From: VBDM01 sp964430565
GTDB lineage: Bacteria; Pseudomonadota; Gammaproteobacteria; Burkholderiales; SG8-39
Direction of reading: 5' to 3'
NCBI GenBank assembly: GCA_964430565.1
Contig: CAYSFD010000051.1
Coordinates: forward strand, 124,001-188,000
Length of the DNA: 64,000 nt
In this document: piece by piece, positions 1 through 8,668 of the stretch
How positions within the stretch are numbered: the stretch's first letter is position 1
Layout of the letters: each line of letters opens with the position of its first letter
Translations under genes and position numbers: made by a program
Notes under the pieces: model-generated
What the model saw: the letters and a program-made list of their open reading frames with translations, nothing else
Database searches by the model: none
Told to the model about the DNA's origin: nothing

Positions 1-77
1 GAGGCCGGCCGGTCAACCACTTCCCCCGCCGCGATCTGGCTGATGAGCGTCTCGGGCAGGGGGCGGATTGATGGCAC
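1..77 (-). CDS. mutL: DNA mismatch repair protein MutL, N-terminal fragment
   Basis: Only the first 25 or so codons are inside the window; the gene runs off the left edge. Translated on the reverse strand from a GTG at 77, it reads VPSIRPLPETLISQIAAGEV and then VDRPA, the highly conserved MutL N-terminus that forms the first helix of the GHKL ATPase domain and carries the catalytic Glu region (QIAAGEV). MutL couples MutS mismatch recognition to MutH-type nicking or strand excision. An amiC-mutL order on one strand is common in proteobacteria; here a dedA gene on the other strand sits between them. No better in-frame start is seen upstream, so GTG is preferred. Confidence 0.9.
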   Translation of the reverse strand, partial: MPSIRPLPETLISQIAAGEVVDRPA

Positions 78-172
78 GGGCGCTGGACTCTTCGACCCCG
101 GAATGACCGGCGCTCTTGCGTCCGTGTCGATTCCGGGAAGGATGTAATTATATGACGCGGTAGAATGCCGCG

Positions 173-901
173 GTGGAACTCCTCCTCTCCGGTTGGGACC
201 TGCTCGTTCATCTCGACCGTCACCTCGCCAACCTGCTTCAGCAATACGGTGCCTGGGTCTATCTGCTGCTTTTCACGATCATTTTTTGCGAGACCGGCCT
301 GGTTGTGACTCCTTTTCTTCCCGGCGACTCGTTGCTGTTCGTCGCCGGGGCGCTTGCGGCCGCCGGCGGCATGGACGTGCACCTACTGGCTCTGCTGTTG
401 ATCGTCGCGGCGGTGCTCGGCAATACGGTCAATTACTCGATCGGGCACTTCCTCGGGCCGAAGGTCTTCCACTGGGAGCAATCGCGGATCTTCAACAGGA
501 CAGCGCTCGACCGTGCCCACGCCTTCTACGAGAGGCACGGCGGCAAGACCATAGTCATCACCCGTTTTGTGCCGATACTGAGGACTTTTGCCCCGTTTGT
601 CGCCGGCGTTGCGCAAATGACCTACTTGCGCTTCACCGCCTATAACGTAGTGGGCGCGCTCGCGTGGGTGCTGTCGCTCGTCTACGCCGGCTATTGGTTC
701 GGCACCATGCCTCTCGTCAAGCAAAACCTGACGTGGGTCATCCTCGGCATTATCGTGTTGTCGCTGATGCCGCTTGTGTTCGAGTACCTTAGGCACCGCT
801 TGAACGCGGCGAGAATGAGAGCCCAGGCCGGTGGGGAAGTCAGGGGAGCGCCGCCAGCGTCGAGCGGGAAAGCGGCGGATTCTTCGCGACGTAGCTCTTG
901 A
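173..901 (+). CDS. dedA: DedA family (VTT/SNARE-associated domain) inner-membrane protein
   Basis: 242-residue polytopic membrane protein, normal length for DedA. The family is linked to undecaprenyl-phosphate/phospholipid translocation and proton-motive-force homeostasis. Visible signatures are an N-terminal FCETGLVVTPFLPGDSLL stretch and the core RFVPILRTFAPFVAG followed by a membrane helix, the two halves of the VTT domain. About five hydrophobic segments are seen. The last 30 residues are charged and serine-rich, likely cytoplasmic. The GTG start at 173 follows a TAGAAT box about 7 bases upstream, so the 5' leader must be very short or the box is fortuitous. Its 3' end overlaps the convergent amiC by 62 bases. 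Confidence 0.88.
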   Translation: MELLLSGWDLLVHLDRHLANLLQQYGAWVYLLLFTIIFCETGLVVTPFLPGDSLLFVAGALAAAGGMDVHLLALLLIVAAVLGNTVNYSIGHFLGPKVFHWEQSRIFNRTALDRAHAFYERHGGKTIVITRFVPILRTFAPFVAGVAQMTYLRFTAYNVVGALAWVLSLVYAGYWFGTMPLVKQNLTWVILGIIVLSLMPLVFEYLRHRLNAARMRAQAGGEVRGAPPASSGKAADSSRRSS

Positions 902-2162
902 TGCCGCGCAGGATCGCGCGCGCGACTTTCTCCTGGTAGGCGGCGTCGTTGAGCCGCCGCTCCTCGTCGGGGTTGCTGATGAAGGCCGTCTCTATCAGGA
1001 TCGAGGGTATTTCGGGCGCTTTCAACACGGCGAATCCGGCTTGCTCGACGTTTTGCTTGTGCAACGGGTTGACTCCTCCGAGTTCGCCCAGCACGGCCCT
1101 GCCGAGCTTGAGGCTGTCGCTGATTTGCGCCGTCAAGCTCAGATCGGCAAGCGTCATCTTGACGTAGCGATCCTTGCCCTCAAGGCTGACACCGCCGATC
1201 AGGTCGGCGGTGTTTTCGCGCTCGGCCAGCAACTGTGCCGTCTTGCTGGTCGCGCCGCGTTCCGACAACGCGAATATCGATGATCCGCGCACGTTCGGTT
1301 TCTTGACCGCATCAGCGTGGATCGACACGAACAGATCGGCTTTCACTCGCCGCGCCTTTTCGACGCGTTCGTCCAGCTTAATGAAAAAGTCGCCGTCCCG
1401 GGTGAGCAGCGCACGCATGTTGGGCTCAACATCGATCAAGGTCTTCAACTTGCGCGCGATTATCAAAGTCACCTTTTTTTCTTGGGTTCCGCGGCGCCCT
1501 CGAGCGCCCGGATCCTCTCCGCCGTGTCCGGGGTCGATGACGATGGTAATCAGGCGACTGACGGAGGGCCCGGGCCGGTCCGGTGCGGATTTCGGCTGTC
1601 TTTTGTTCGGATCGGCCGCGCGCTCCTCACGGGGCGCTCCTTCTTGAGATTTCCCGAGGAGTTGCCCGTTCTCCGAGCCGGGTTTTTGCAGCAGCGTAAG
1701 TATCGGGTCGAAGGGCTCGATCGGATAGATATCCAAGACGAGACGGTGCCCGTAGTTGCCGATCGGTGGGAGTGTGAATATCTGCGGCTTGGCCTCGGTC
1801 TTCAAGTCGAGCACTACGCGGACAATGCCAGGCTTGAATTGCCCTGCGCGCAAATTGGCTATGTGGGGATCATTCGGCGCGACTTTTCCGTCCAGTCCCT
1901 GCTGGACGCTGGATAAATCGACATCGGTGAGGTCGAGCACCAGCCGATCGGGGTTTTTCAGGAGCAGCAGGCTGTGCTTGAGCGGTTCGCCCGACTCGAG
2001 CGTCACGCGCGTGTAGTCCTGCGCCGGCCACATGCGAACCGCTCGCACGGATTCGGCGGCTGCCAGGGACCCGGAAAAAACCAGGGCAGCTAACCCGAAG
2101 AACGCTGGGCGCAACAGCCCGTGCGCGCCTACGATCAAACATCTTGGAATTTCGCTATGCAC
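840..2162 (-). CDS. amiC: N-acetylmuramoyl-L-alanine amidase AmiC-like (AMIN + Amidase_3)
   Basis: 440 residues. A hydrophobic export signal spans roughly residues 16-36 (ending SLAAAES). An AMIN peptidoglycan/septum-targeting domain follows at about 37-150, then a proline/charge-rich linker (150-200) and a zinc Amidase_3 domain at about 204-425. Zinc and catalytic motifs are visible: IDPGHGGEDPGA (His213), SIHADA (His282) and a late IETAFISN glutamate motif. The enzyme cleaves the amide between MurNAc and the stem peptide in the periplasm during daughter-cell separation. The ATG at 2162 overlaps the end of tsaE by 28 bases, indicating a tsaE-amiC operon that probably continues into mutL. Confidence 0.93.
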   Translation of the reverse strand: MHSEIPRCLIVGAHGLLRPAFFGLAALVFSGSLAAAESVRAVRMWPAQDYTRVTLESGEPLKHSLLLLKNPDRLVLDLTDVDLSSVQQGLDGKVAPNDPHIANLRAGQFKPGIVRVVLDLKTEAKPQIFTLPPIGNYGHRLVLDIYPIEPFDPILTLLQKPGSENGQLLGKSQEGAPREERAADPNKRQPKSAPDRPGPSVSRLITIVIDPGHGGEDPGARGRRGTQEKKVTLIIARKLKTLIDVEPNMRALLTRDGDFFIKLDERVEKARRVKADLFVSIHADAVKKPNVRGSSIFALSERGATSKTAQLLAERENTADLIGGVSLEGKDRYVKMTLADLSLTAQISDSLKLGRAVLGELGGVNPLHKQNVEQAGFAVLKAPEIPSILIETAFISNPDEERRLNDAAYQEKVARAILRGIKSYVAKNPPLSRSTLAALP

Positions 2163-2635
2163 CGGGCCCCTGCTTCGCTATGGCCGGTGAAGCTGATTTC
2201 CCTTCCCGTTCCCGCGTAAGACAAGCTGATTTCCAGGTCGGGTCGAGGGAGCGCTGCGCCGGCTCGTTCCGGCCATTCGACCAAGCAGACTCCCTGACCG
2301 TGGAAGTAATCAGCCAAACCCGAGTCGTCCAATTCACTAGAAGATAGGAATCGATAAAAATCAAAGTGGTACAAGTTTAATCTAGAAACTACGTAAAGTT
2401 CAACTAGCGTGTAGCTCGGACTCTTCACGCTCTCCCGGACTCCCAAAGCGCGCAACAGGCCCCGAATCATGGTGGTTTTTCCGCACCCGAGCTCGCCGCG
2501 CAGGTAGATTCGCAGGCCGGGGACGATGCAGACGGCCAACTGCCCCCCCAACCCTGCCGTCGCAGCCTCGTCGGGTAAGAACGCAGTCCAGTGCGCCCGC
2601 GCTGGCGGCTGGCTATTATGGGGAGAATGAGTCAC
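2135..2635 (-). CDS. tsaE: tRNA threonylcarbamoyladenosine biosynthesis ATPase TsaE
   Basis: 166 residues using a GTG start at 2635 (VTHSPHNSQPP). A much longer open frame exists upstream, but it would overlap queG extensively and lacks family similarity. Walker A is GELGCGKTTMIRG, followed by the family motif SPSYTLVELY and HFDFYRF, and a C-terminal EWPERAG motif. TsaE is the P-loop ATPase that works with TsaB/TsaD in t6A37 modification of ANN-decoding tRNAs in the cytoplasm. It is divergent from queG with only about 27 bases between the chosen starts, and it overlaps amiC downstream. The start codon is inferred; the identity is secure. Confidence 0.9.
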   Translation of the reverse strand: MTHSPHNSQPPARAHWTAFLPDEAATAGLGGQLAVCIVPGLRIYLRGELGCGKTTMIRGLLRALGVRESVKSPSYTLVELYVVSRLNLYHFDFYRFLSSSELDDSGLADYFHGQGVCLVEWPERAGAALPRPDLEISLSYAGTGREISFTGHSEAGARCIAKFQDV

Positions 2636-2662
2636 GTTAAAGCGGTCCGGCGGGCAGGACCG

Positions 2663-3712
2663 ATGCCTCCCACCGATCTGGTGATGCTCGCTGTGGCGAT
2701 CAAGGCCTGGGGCCGCGAGTTGGGTTTCCAGGCAATCGGAATAGCCGACATTGACCTCGCGGCGGTGGAGCCGCGCCTGGAAGAATGGCTCGCAAGCGGT
2801 TTCGCGGGCGAGCTGGATTATATGCGAAAGCATGGCGCCAAAAGGACGCACCCGGCGTCGCTCGTTCCCGGCACGCTGCGCGTTATCTCCGCACGCATGG
2901 ACTACCGCCCCCGCGCGGCCGACAGTTGGAACACCCTCGCTGACGGCGGCAAGGCGTTCGTCGCCCGCTATGCGCTTGGGCGCGATTACCACAAGGTCCT
3001 GCGCGGACGCCTAAAGCAGCTCGCCGAGAAGATTGCAGCCGAAATCGGCGAGTTTGGTTACCGCGTATTCACCGATTCGGCGCCGGTGATGGAAGTGGAG
3101 CTGGCGCGCAAGGCGGGGCTCGGCTGGCGGGGCAAGCACACGCTGCTCATTGCGCACGAGGCGGGATCGTTTTTCTTTCTGGGGGAGATCTACACGGATC
3201 TTCCGCTGCCCGCGGACGCTCCGGTGGGCGAGCATTGCGGCAGCTGCGCCAAATGCCTCGAGGTCTGCCCAACTCGCGCCATCGTTGCTCCCTATGTTGT
3301 CGACGCCCGGCGCTGCATTTCCTACCTCACCATCGAATTGAAGGGCAGTATCCCGCAGGAACTTCGGACGCTCGTCGGCAACCGTGTTTTCGGCTGCGAC
3401 GACTGCCAGCTCGTCTGCCCGTGGAACCGCTACGCGCAGGTCACTCCGGAACCGGATTTTCGCGTGCGCAACGGCCTGGATTGCCTCGAGCTGGTCGAGC
3501 TTTTCGCGTGGACTGAAAACCAGTTCAACGAGCGCATGTCCGGGAGCGCGATCCTGAGGATCGGTTACGAGCGCTGGCTGCGCAATCTCGCCGTGGGACT
3601 CGGCAACGCGCCCGCGGACGAGCGCGTGGTCGCGGCGCTGCGCTCGCGCGAGCAGGATCGCTCCGCGCTCGTCCGCGAGCACGTCGCCTGGGCGCTCGCA
3701 CGCCATAGATAG
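2663..3712 (+). CDS. queG: Epoxyqueuosine reductase QueG
   Basis: 349 residues from the ATG at 2663, which has an AGGA-like ribosome site just upstream; in-frame ATGs at 2618 and 2627 are alternatives. QueG is a cobalamin- and 4Fe-4S-dependent enzyme that reduces epoxyqueuosine to queuosine at the wobble position of GUN tRNAs. Two ferredoxin-like clusters are visible: CGSCAKCLEVCP and CDDCQLVCPW. The N-terminal start of the family (AIKAWGRELGFQAIGI), the DYRP segment and a C-terminal HEAT-like segment are in place. Length matches the family. The divergent neighbour tsaE is also a tRNA-modification gene. Confidence 0.93.
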   Translation: MPPTDLVMLAVAIKAWGRELGFQAIGIADIDLAAVEPRLEEWLASGFAGELDYMRKHGAKRTHPASLVPGTLRVISARMDYRPRAADSWNTLADGGKAFVARYALGRDYHKVLRGRLKQLAEKIAAEIGEFGYRVFTDSAPVMEVELARKAGLGWRGKHTLLIAHEAGSFFFLGEIYTDLPLPADAPVGEHCGSCAKCLEVCPTRAIVAPYVVDARRCISYLTIELKGSIPQELRTLVGNRVFGCDDCQLVCPWNRYAQVTPEPDFRVRNGLDCLELVELFAWTENQFNERMSGSAILRIGYERWLRNLAVGLGNAPADERVVAALRSREQDRSALVREHVAWALARHR

Positions 3713-3818
3713 AGAGGATTGGAATGTCTCCCAGTGCGCGACGTTCGTGACGAAGTCAAGACGCTTTCACCTCCTTGAGAAGGGACCTTTCCGCACGTGC
3801 TTCGGGCAGTCCGGGTGC

Positions 3819-3824
3819 TATAAT
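3819..3824 (+). promoter_or_regulatory. -10 box in front of the DEAD-box helicase
   Basis: A perfect TATAAT hexamer sits about 90 bases before the preferred helicase start. No good -35 hexamer is seen at 16-18 bases spacing. Its position would place transcription start near 3831, which argues against the upstream TTG at 3833 as the start codon. Confidence 0.5.
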
Positions 3825-3913
3825 GCGCCCGCTTGTCACCCGCCCTGTCTCCACCCATCCCGCAATTGACTGAAGCGCCTTCGGCCCAGACCACGGGCGG
3901 GGGGGGAGTTCAT

Positions 3914-5317
3914 TTGCCGAGTTTTGCCGAACTAGGCCTGTTGCCCGAGCTGCTGAAGACGGTTGCCGAGCAGGGCTACACCGAGCCTACGCCGATCCAG
4001 GCGCGGGCGATTCCGCTGGTGCTGCAGGGCCGTGACGTCATGGGCAGCGCCCAGACCGGCACGGGAAAGACGGCAGGTTTCACCTTGCCGCTTCTGCAGC
4101 GGTTCGCGCGACACGCCACTACCAGCGCCTCGCCCGCGCGGCATCCGGTGCGCGCCCTAATCCTCACGCCCACACGCGAGCTTGCGGCGCAGATCGAAGA
4201 AAGCGTTCGCACTTACGGCAAGTACATGGGCTTGCGCAGCACGGTGGTGTTTGGAGGGATCGACATGAAGCCGCAGACCGCGGCGCTGCGTCAGGGCGTC
4301 GAGTTCCTGGTGGCGACGCCCGGGCGGCTGCTCGACCATGTCCAGCAAAGGACGGTGAATCTGCAGCAAGTCGAAGCTTTTGTGCTCGACGAAGCCGACC
4401 GCATGCTCGACATGGGCTTCATTCCAGACGTACGTCGAATCATGTCGCTGTTGCCGAAACGGCGACAGAACCTGCTGTTCTCTGCGACGCTTACCGAGGA
4501 GATTCGCACTCTCGCCGATTCGTTCCTGCATGACCCGGTGCTGGTGCAGGTCGCGCGAAACAACGCCGCGGCGGAATCGGTCACCCACCTGGTGCATCCG
4601 TGCCGGCGCGAGCGCAAGCGCGAGCTGCTCGCCTACCTCATTCAGTCGCGCGCATTGAGCCAGGTTCTGGTATTCACCTCAACCCGCATCGGGGCCAATC
4701 GCCTTGCTTATCAGCTCAACCGCGACGGCATTCACACCGCTGCCATTCACGGCGACAAGAGCCAGCCGGAGCGGCTTCAGGCGCTCGCCGACTTCAAGTC
4801 GGGAAAGGTCGGAGTTCTGGTGGCGACCGACGTCGCTGCGCGCGGGCTCGATATCGAGGATCTGCCGTACGTCGTGAATTTCGAGTTGCCCGGTGCCCCC
4901 GAGGACTACGTGCATCGTATCGGCCGCACCGGTCGGGCCGGGGCGAGCGGTGAGGCCATATCGCTCGTGTGCTCAGAGGAACATGAGCGGCTCGACGCCA
5001 TCGAGAGGATGGTTCGGCTCACCATCCCGAGGAAAATCGTTCCGGGATTCGAACCCGACCTCCGCGTGGCATCGTCGATCATAGGGACATCATCCGGCCG
5101 CCGGGGCGCGGGTCAGCGCGAACGGCGGCCGCGTCGTGGGAACGAGGAGCACGACCGACTGACCCACGCCAGGCAGGATGTGAAGAGCGTCGACCCGATT
5201 TTCAGCGCTCCGTACAAGCCGTCGCAGACAATACCGGTCGCACCTCGCCCTATGACTCCGCAGCGAGCGCCGCGGCAGGTTGCCGCTCTTCTTGGCGGCT
5301 TCCCAAAGGACAAGTAG
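3914..5317 (+). CDS. rhlE: DEAD-box ATP-dependent RNA helicase, RhlE type
   Basis: 467 residues from the TTG at 3914, chosen because a GGGGGAG ribosome site lies 5-7 bases upstream and the family N-terminus begins here. An upstream in-frame TTG at 3833 has no ribosome site. All superfamily 2 motifs are present: Q motif (PTPIQARAIP), motif I AQTGTGKT, PTRELA, motif II DEAD (VLDEADRMLDMGF), motif III SAT, and HRIGRTGRAG near the end of the second RecA domain. The roughly 90-residue C-terminal tail is basic, as in RhlE proteins. Expected roles are RNA unwinding in ribosome assembly or mRNA decay. It ends just before a bidirectional hairpin. Confidence 0.92.
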   Translation: MPSFAELGLLPELLKTVAEQGYTEPTPIQARAIPLVLQGRDVMGSAQTGTGKTAGFTLPLLQRFARHATTSASPARHPVRALILTPTRELAAQIEESVRTYGKYMGLRSTVVFGGIDMKPQTAALRQGVEFLVATPGRLLDHVQQRTVNLQQVEAFVLDEADRMLDMGFIPDVRRIMSLLPKRRQNLLFSATLTEEIRTLADSFLHDPVLVQVARNNAAAESVTHLVHPCRRERKRELLAYLIQSRALSQVLVFTSTRIGANRLAYQLNRDGIHTAAIHGDKSQPERLQALADFKSGKVGVLVATDVAARGLDIEDLPYVVNFELPGAPEDYVHRIGRTGRAGASGEAISLVCSEEHERLDAIERMVRLTIPRKIVPGFEPDLRVASSIIGTSSGRRGAGQRERRPRRGNEEHDRLTHARQDVKSVDPIFSAPYKPSQTIPVAPRPMTPQRAPRQVAALLGGFPKDK

Positions 5318-5345
5318 AGCCGACACGCAGCGAGTGCGGCTTTAG
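5318..5345. terminator. Bidirectional hairpin terminator between convergent genes
   Basis: AGCCGaCAC pairs with GTGCGGCT around a short loop, with one bulged A, followed by TTTA. It lies exactly between the convergent helicase and FemAB-like genes. The T-tract is short, so strength is uncertain. Confidence 0.5.
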
Positions 5346-6484
5346 TCCCGCGCCGGCGGGTCCCGACGAAAGGGGCTGTGCTCGTTCAGTTCGTCCACGT
5401 AGCGCTCGATTCCCACCGCCTCCCGCGCAAGAAATTTCTCTACCGCGTCGGCAAATTCCGGATGTCGCAGCCAGTGCGCGGACCAGGTCTGGATCGGCAT
5501 GAACCCGCGCGCGAGTTTGTGCTCGCCCTGCGCACCTCCCTCGAATGTCTTGATGCCGCGTTCGATGCAGAACTCAATCGTCTGGTAGTAGCAGACCTCG
5601 AAATGCAACATCGGTATATGCGTGACCGACCCCCAATATCGTCCGTAAAGCGTCGTCGGCGAGAAGATGTTCAGGGCGCTTGCGATCGGCGTGCCGTCCA
5701 ACTCTACAAGCACCATGAGTACGCTCTCCGGAAGCGTCTCGCCGAGGCGGCGAAAGAAGGCGAGGCTGAGGTAGGGCGTTGAATGATGCGCGCGGTAAGT
5801 TTCGTTGTAGCAGCGAGTGAAAAAACTCCAATGCTCTTCGCGAATCTGTGTGCCGGTCAGACGGTGCAGGGTCACCCCTGCCTCCTGCACCCTGCGGCGC
5901 TCCTGGCGGATCTTTTTGCGTTTGGCGGAAGCCAGGTGCGAGAGAAACTCCTCAAAACTGGCGTAGCCTTGGTTTTCCCAGTGAAACTGGACCGAGCGCC
6001 GGAGCATCATTCCTGCCGCTTCCATCTCGCGTGCTTCGGACTCGGTCGGGAACAATACGTGTAGCGAGGAGACCTCACCCGCGACCCGCAGCGCGGCGCG
6101 AAGTAGGAGTGCGCGCGTGGCTCCGTCGCGCGCGAGCAGGCGAGGCCCGATGACCGGCGAAAATGGGATTGCGCCGAGCAGCTTCGGGTAGTAGGAAAGC
6201 CCGTGGCGGTGATAGGCGTCGGCCCAAGCCCAGTCGAATACGTATTCCCCGTAGGAATGCGACTTCAGGTAGAGCGGCATCGCGCCCACGAGCGACGCTC
6301 CCTGCCACAGCGTGACGTACTGGGGCTTCCATCCGGTACGCTCGGAGGCGCAGCCGGTTTCATGGAGAGATTCGAGAAACTCGTGGCGCAGGAAGGGATG
6401 CTCCCCGGCGAGCGCATTCCACGCCGGCGGCTCGACGCCGGCGAGCGTGTCGACAAGCTTGATCCTGGGCGTGTCTTCCTTCAA
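5342..6484 (-). CDS. FemAB-like / GNAT-fold peptidyl- or acyltransferase-like protein
   Basis: 380 residues from a TTG at 6484; no ATG or GTG fits better. It matches the widespread proteobacterial family once called DUF482 (FemAB_like, two GNAT-type folds). Visible family motifs are PFLRHEFLESLHETGC near the N-terminus, FDWAWADAYHRHGLSYYPKL, a RRxVQFHWEN segment, KRKKIRQERRR and FEGGAQGEHKLARGF near the C-terminus. No signal peptide or membrane helix is seen, so it is probably cytoplasmic. Biochemical substrate is not established for this family. It converges on rhlE and is divergent from nadE. Confidence 0.8.
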   Translation of the reverse strand: MKEDTPRIKLVDTLAGVEPPAWNALAGEHPFLRHEFLESLHETGCASERTGWKPQYVTLWQGASLVGAMPLYLKSHSYGEYVFDWAWADAYHRHGLSYYPKLLGAIPFSPVIGPRLLARDGATRALLLRAALRVAGEVSSLHVLFPTESEAREMEAAGMMLRRSVQFHWENQGYASFEEFLSHLASAKRKKIRQERRRVQEAGVTLHRLTGTQIREEHWSFFTRCYNETYRAHHSTPYLSLAFFRRLGETLPESVLMVLVELDGTPIASALNIFSPTTLYGRYWGSVTHIPMLHFEVCYYQTIEFCIERGIKTFEGGAQGEHKLARGFMPIQTWSAHWLRHPEFADAVEKFLAREAVGIERYVDELNEHSPFRRDPPARD

Positions 6485-6562
6485 CGGATGCGGATGGCAA
6501 TAACGCTTGGTCGATTATAGGAGCGAACGCGGCGGTGTATGACACGATGGTAGACTTGCCGC

Positions 6563-8260
6563 ATGGCGAGCATCGTCAAGATTGCCATTGCCCAGATCAA
6601 TTGTACTGTGGGCGACCTCTCCGGCAATGCGTCAAAGATCCTCGATTACTGCGAGCGGGCGCGCGCCGCCGGGGCGAGCCTAGTGCTTACTCCGGAGCTC
6701 GCGTTGTGCGGATATCCCCCCGAAGATCTGCTGTTGCGCGATGGCTTTTACCGCGACTGCAATGTCGCACTTGAAGCCCTGGCGCGCAAGGTGGGCGACA
6801 TCACGCTCGTCGTAGGCCACCCGCATCAATACGAGGGAAAGCGCCACAACGCGGCGTCGGTCATTCGGGGTGGGCAGATCCTCGGCACCTACTACAAGCA
6901 TTCGCTGCCGAACTATACCGTGTTCGACGAGGAACGCTACTTCGAGCCCGGCGATTCTCCCTGCGTGTTCAACGTGGGAGAGACCCGCTTCGGTGTGAAT
7001 ATCTGCGAGGACACTTGGGGATCCCAGGGGCCGCTCACCGTCCGACCGCGGACCGACAAGGTGAGCGTCGGCATCAATATCTGCGCCGATGCCTGGGAAG
7101 CGAAAGCGCCGCGGGCCGCCCGGGACGCAGGCGCGCAGGTTCTGTTGGTGCTTAACGCTTCGCCCTATCACATACATAAACAGCAGTCCCGTCACGACGT
7201 CATGCGCGAGCGGGTGTCGGAGACGGGGATGGCGCTCATCTACGTCAACATGGTGGGCGGCCAGGACGAGCTGGTTTTCGATGGGGCTTCGTTCGCGCTT
7301 GATCGACGCGGGGAGGTGGCTTGCCAGCTGCCGTCGTTTGAGGAGACGCTGAGTTTCGTAACGGTTGCCGATGGCGAGCCGCAACGCGGCGAGGTCGCGA
7401 AAGAGGAATCGCTCGAGTCCGAAGTCTACAAGGCTCTTTGCCTTGGGGTGCGCGATTACGTCGGGAAGAACGGCTTCCCCGGGGCGCTAGTCGGCCTCTC
7501 CGGCGGGGTCGATTCGGCGTTGACGCTGTGCATCGCCTGCGATGCGCTGGGATCGGAGCGGGTGCGGGCGGTGATGATGCCTTCGCAATATACCTCGGAC
7601 ATCAGCCTCGAGGATTCCCGCGAGCTCGCGCGCAATCTCGGCGTGCGCTATGACGAGATTCCGATCCGTCCCGCGTTTGACGCATTCCTGGCATCGCTCT
7701 CGAAGGAATTCGCCGGCCTTCAAGTGGACGCCACCGAAGAGAATCTCCAGGCCCGCATTCGCGGCACTTTGCTGATGGCCCTGTCGAACAAATTTGGCGC
7801 CATCGTTTTGACCACCGGCAACAAATCGGAAATGGCAGTCGGATATGCCACCCTCTACGGAGACATGGCCGGCGGGTTCGCGGTGATCAAGGACATTCTC
7901 AAGACCCTGGTGTACCGGCTGTGCCGGTATCAGAACGGGATCAAGCCGCTGATTCCCGAGCGCATCCTGACCCGGGCTCCCACCGCCGAGCTGAAGGCCA
8001 ACCAGACCGACCAGGACACGCTGCCCCCATACGAGGTGCTGGACGTCATTATTTCGGAGTACATGGAGAACGACATGAGCCCTTCCGAAATAGTTGCGCA
8101 GGGTTTTGGCGCCGGTGACGTGAAACGCGTGGTAGAGATGATCCATCGCAGCGAGTACAAGCGCCGCCAGGCGCCGATCGGAATCCGCATCACGCACCGC
8201 GGTTTCGGCAAGGACTGGCGGTATCCGATTACGTCGCGTTATCGGGAACCCTACGAATAG
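6563..8260 (+). CDS. nadE: Glutamine-dependent NAD+ synthetase
   Basis: 565 residues. It converts nicotinic acid adenine dinucleotide, ATP and glutamine to NAD+. The N-terminal nitrilase-type glutaminase domain (about 1-270) shows the catalytic triad as Glu45 (LTPELALCGY), Lys112 (YYKHSLPNY) and a Cys. The C-terminal synthetase domain carries the PP-loop SGGVDSA near residue 313 and TTGNKSE. Oddly, the strand holding the catalytic cysteine appears twice, GVNICEDTW (Cys148) and VGINICADAW (Cys174), 26 residues apart, making the protein longer than usual (see findings). The downstream neighbour glnB is a common pairing in betaproteobacteria. Confidence 0.93.
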   Translation: MASIVKIAIAQINCTVGDLSGNASKILDYCERARAAGASLVLTPELALCGYPPEDLLLRDGFYRDCNVALEALARKVGDITLVVGHPHQYEGKRHNAASVIRGGQILGTYYKHSLPNYTVFDEERYFEPGDSPCVFNVGETRFGVNICEDTWGSQGPLTVRPRTDKVSVGINICADAWEAKAPRAARDAGAQVLLVLNASPYHIHKQQSRHDVMRERVSETGMALIYVNMVGGQDELVFDGASFALDRRGEVACQLPSFEETLSFVTVADGEPQRGEVAKEESLESEVYKALCLGVRDYVGKNGFPGALVGLSGGVDSALTLCIACDALGSERVRAVMMPSQYTSDISLEDSRELARNLGVRYDEIPIRPAFDAFLASLSKEFAGLQVDATEENLQARIRGTLLMALSNKFGAIVLTTGNKSEMAVGYATLYGDMAGGFAVIKDILKTLVYRLCRYQNGIKPLIPERILTRAPTAELKANQTDQDTLPPYEVLDVIISEYMENDMSPSEIVAQGFGAGDVKRVVEMIHRSEYKRRQAPIGIRITHRGFGKDWRYPITSRYREPYE

Positions 8261-8290
8261 CCGGCCGGGCGAGGTTCGACGAGCGTTTGT

Positions 8291-8296
8291 TATACT
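8291..8296 (+). promoter_or_regulatory. Candidate -10 box for glnB
   Basis: TATACT lies about 30 bases before the glnB start, between nadE and glnB. No convincing -35 hexamer is seen. It suggests glnB can be transcribed independently of nadE. Confidence 0.35.
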
Positions 8297-8325
8297 GGGA
8301 CCGAGGTCAACGCGGGAGAATGGAT

Positions 8326-8664
8326 ATGAAGAAAATTGAAGCTGTCGTGAAACCCTTCAAGCTGGACGAAGTGCGCGAGGCCCTCGCCGAGGTCGGAGTT
8401 ACCGGGCTCACCGTGACCGAGGTAAAAGGCTTCGGCCGGCAGAAGGGCCACACCGAACTTTACCGCGGTGCCGAGTATGTCGTCGACTTCCTGCCGAAGG
8501 TCAAGATCGAGGTTGTCGTGACCGAAAAGATGCTCGAGGGAGCGATCGAGGCCATCGTCAAGGCGGCGCGCACGGGCAAGATCGGCGATGGCAAGATCTT
8601 TGTGAGTTCCGTTGAACAGGTCGTGCGCATCAGGACCGGCGAGACCAACGAAGCTGCAGTTTAG
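8326..8664 (+). CDS. glnB: Nitrogen regulatory protein P-II (GlnB)
   Basis: Exactly 112 residues from the ATG at 8326, the canonical P-II length, with GGGAGA 8 bases upstream; an ATG six bases earlier is less likely. P-II trimers sense ATP/ADP and 2-oxoglutarate and, through uridylylation of T-loop Tyr51, report nitrogen status to GlnE, NtrB and other partners. Visible signatures are MKKIEAVVKPFKLDEV, the T-loop GFGRQKGHTELYRGAEY (Tyr51 present) and the C-terminal TGKIGDGKIFV. GlnB and GlnK paralogues are hard to separate; position next to nadE and absence of amtB favour GlnB. Confidence 0.93.
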   Translation: MKKIEAVVKPFKLDEVREALAEVGVTGLTVTEVKGFGRQKGHTELYRGAEYVVDFLPKVKIEVVVTEKMLEGAIEAIVKAARTGKIGDGKIFVSSVEQVVRIRTGETNEAAV

Positions 8665-8668
8665 GCGC

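Noticed and set aside
3833..3913. TTG at 3833 as start of the DEAD-box helicase
   Set aside because: It lies at the predicted transcription start of the TATAAT box and lacks a ribosome site; the TTG at 3914 has a strong one and matches the family N-terminus.
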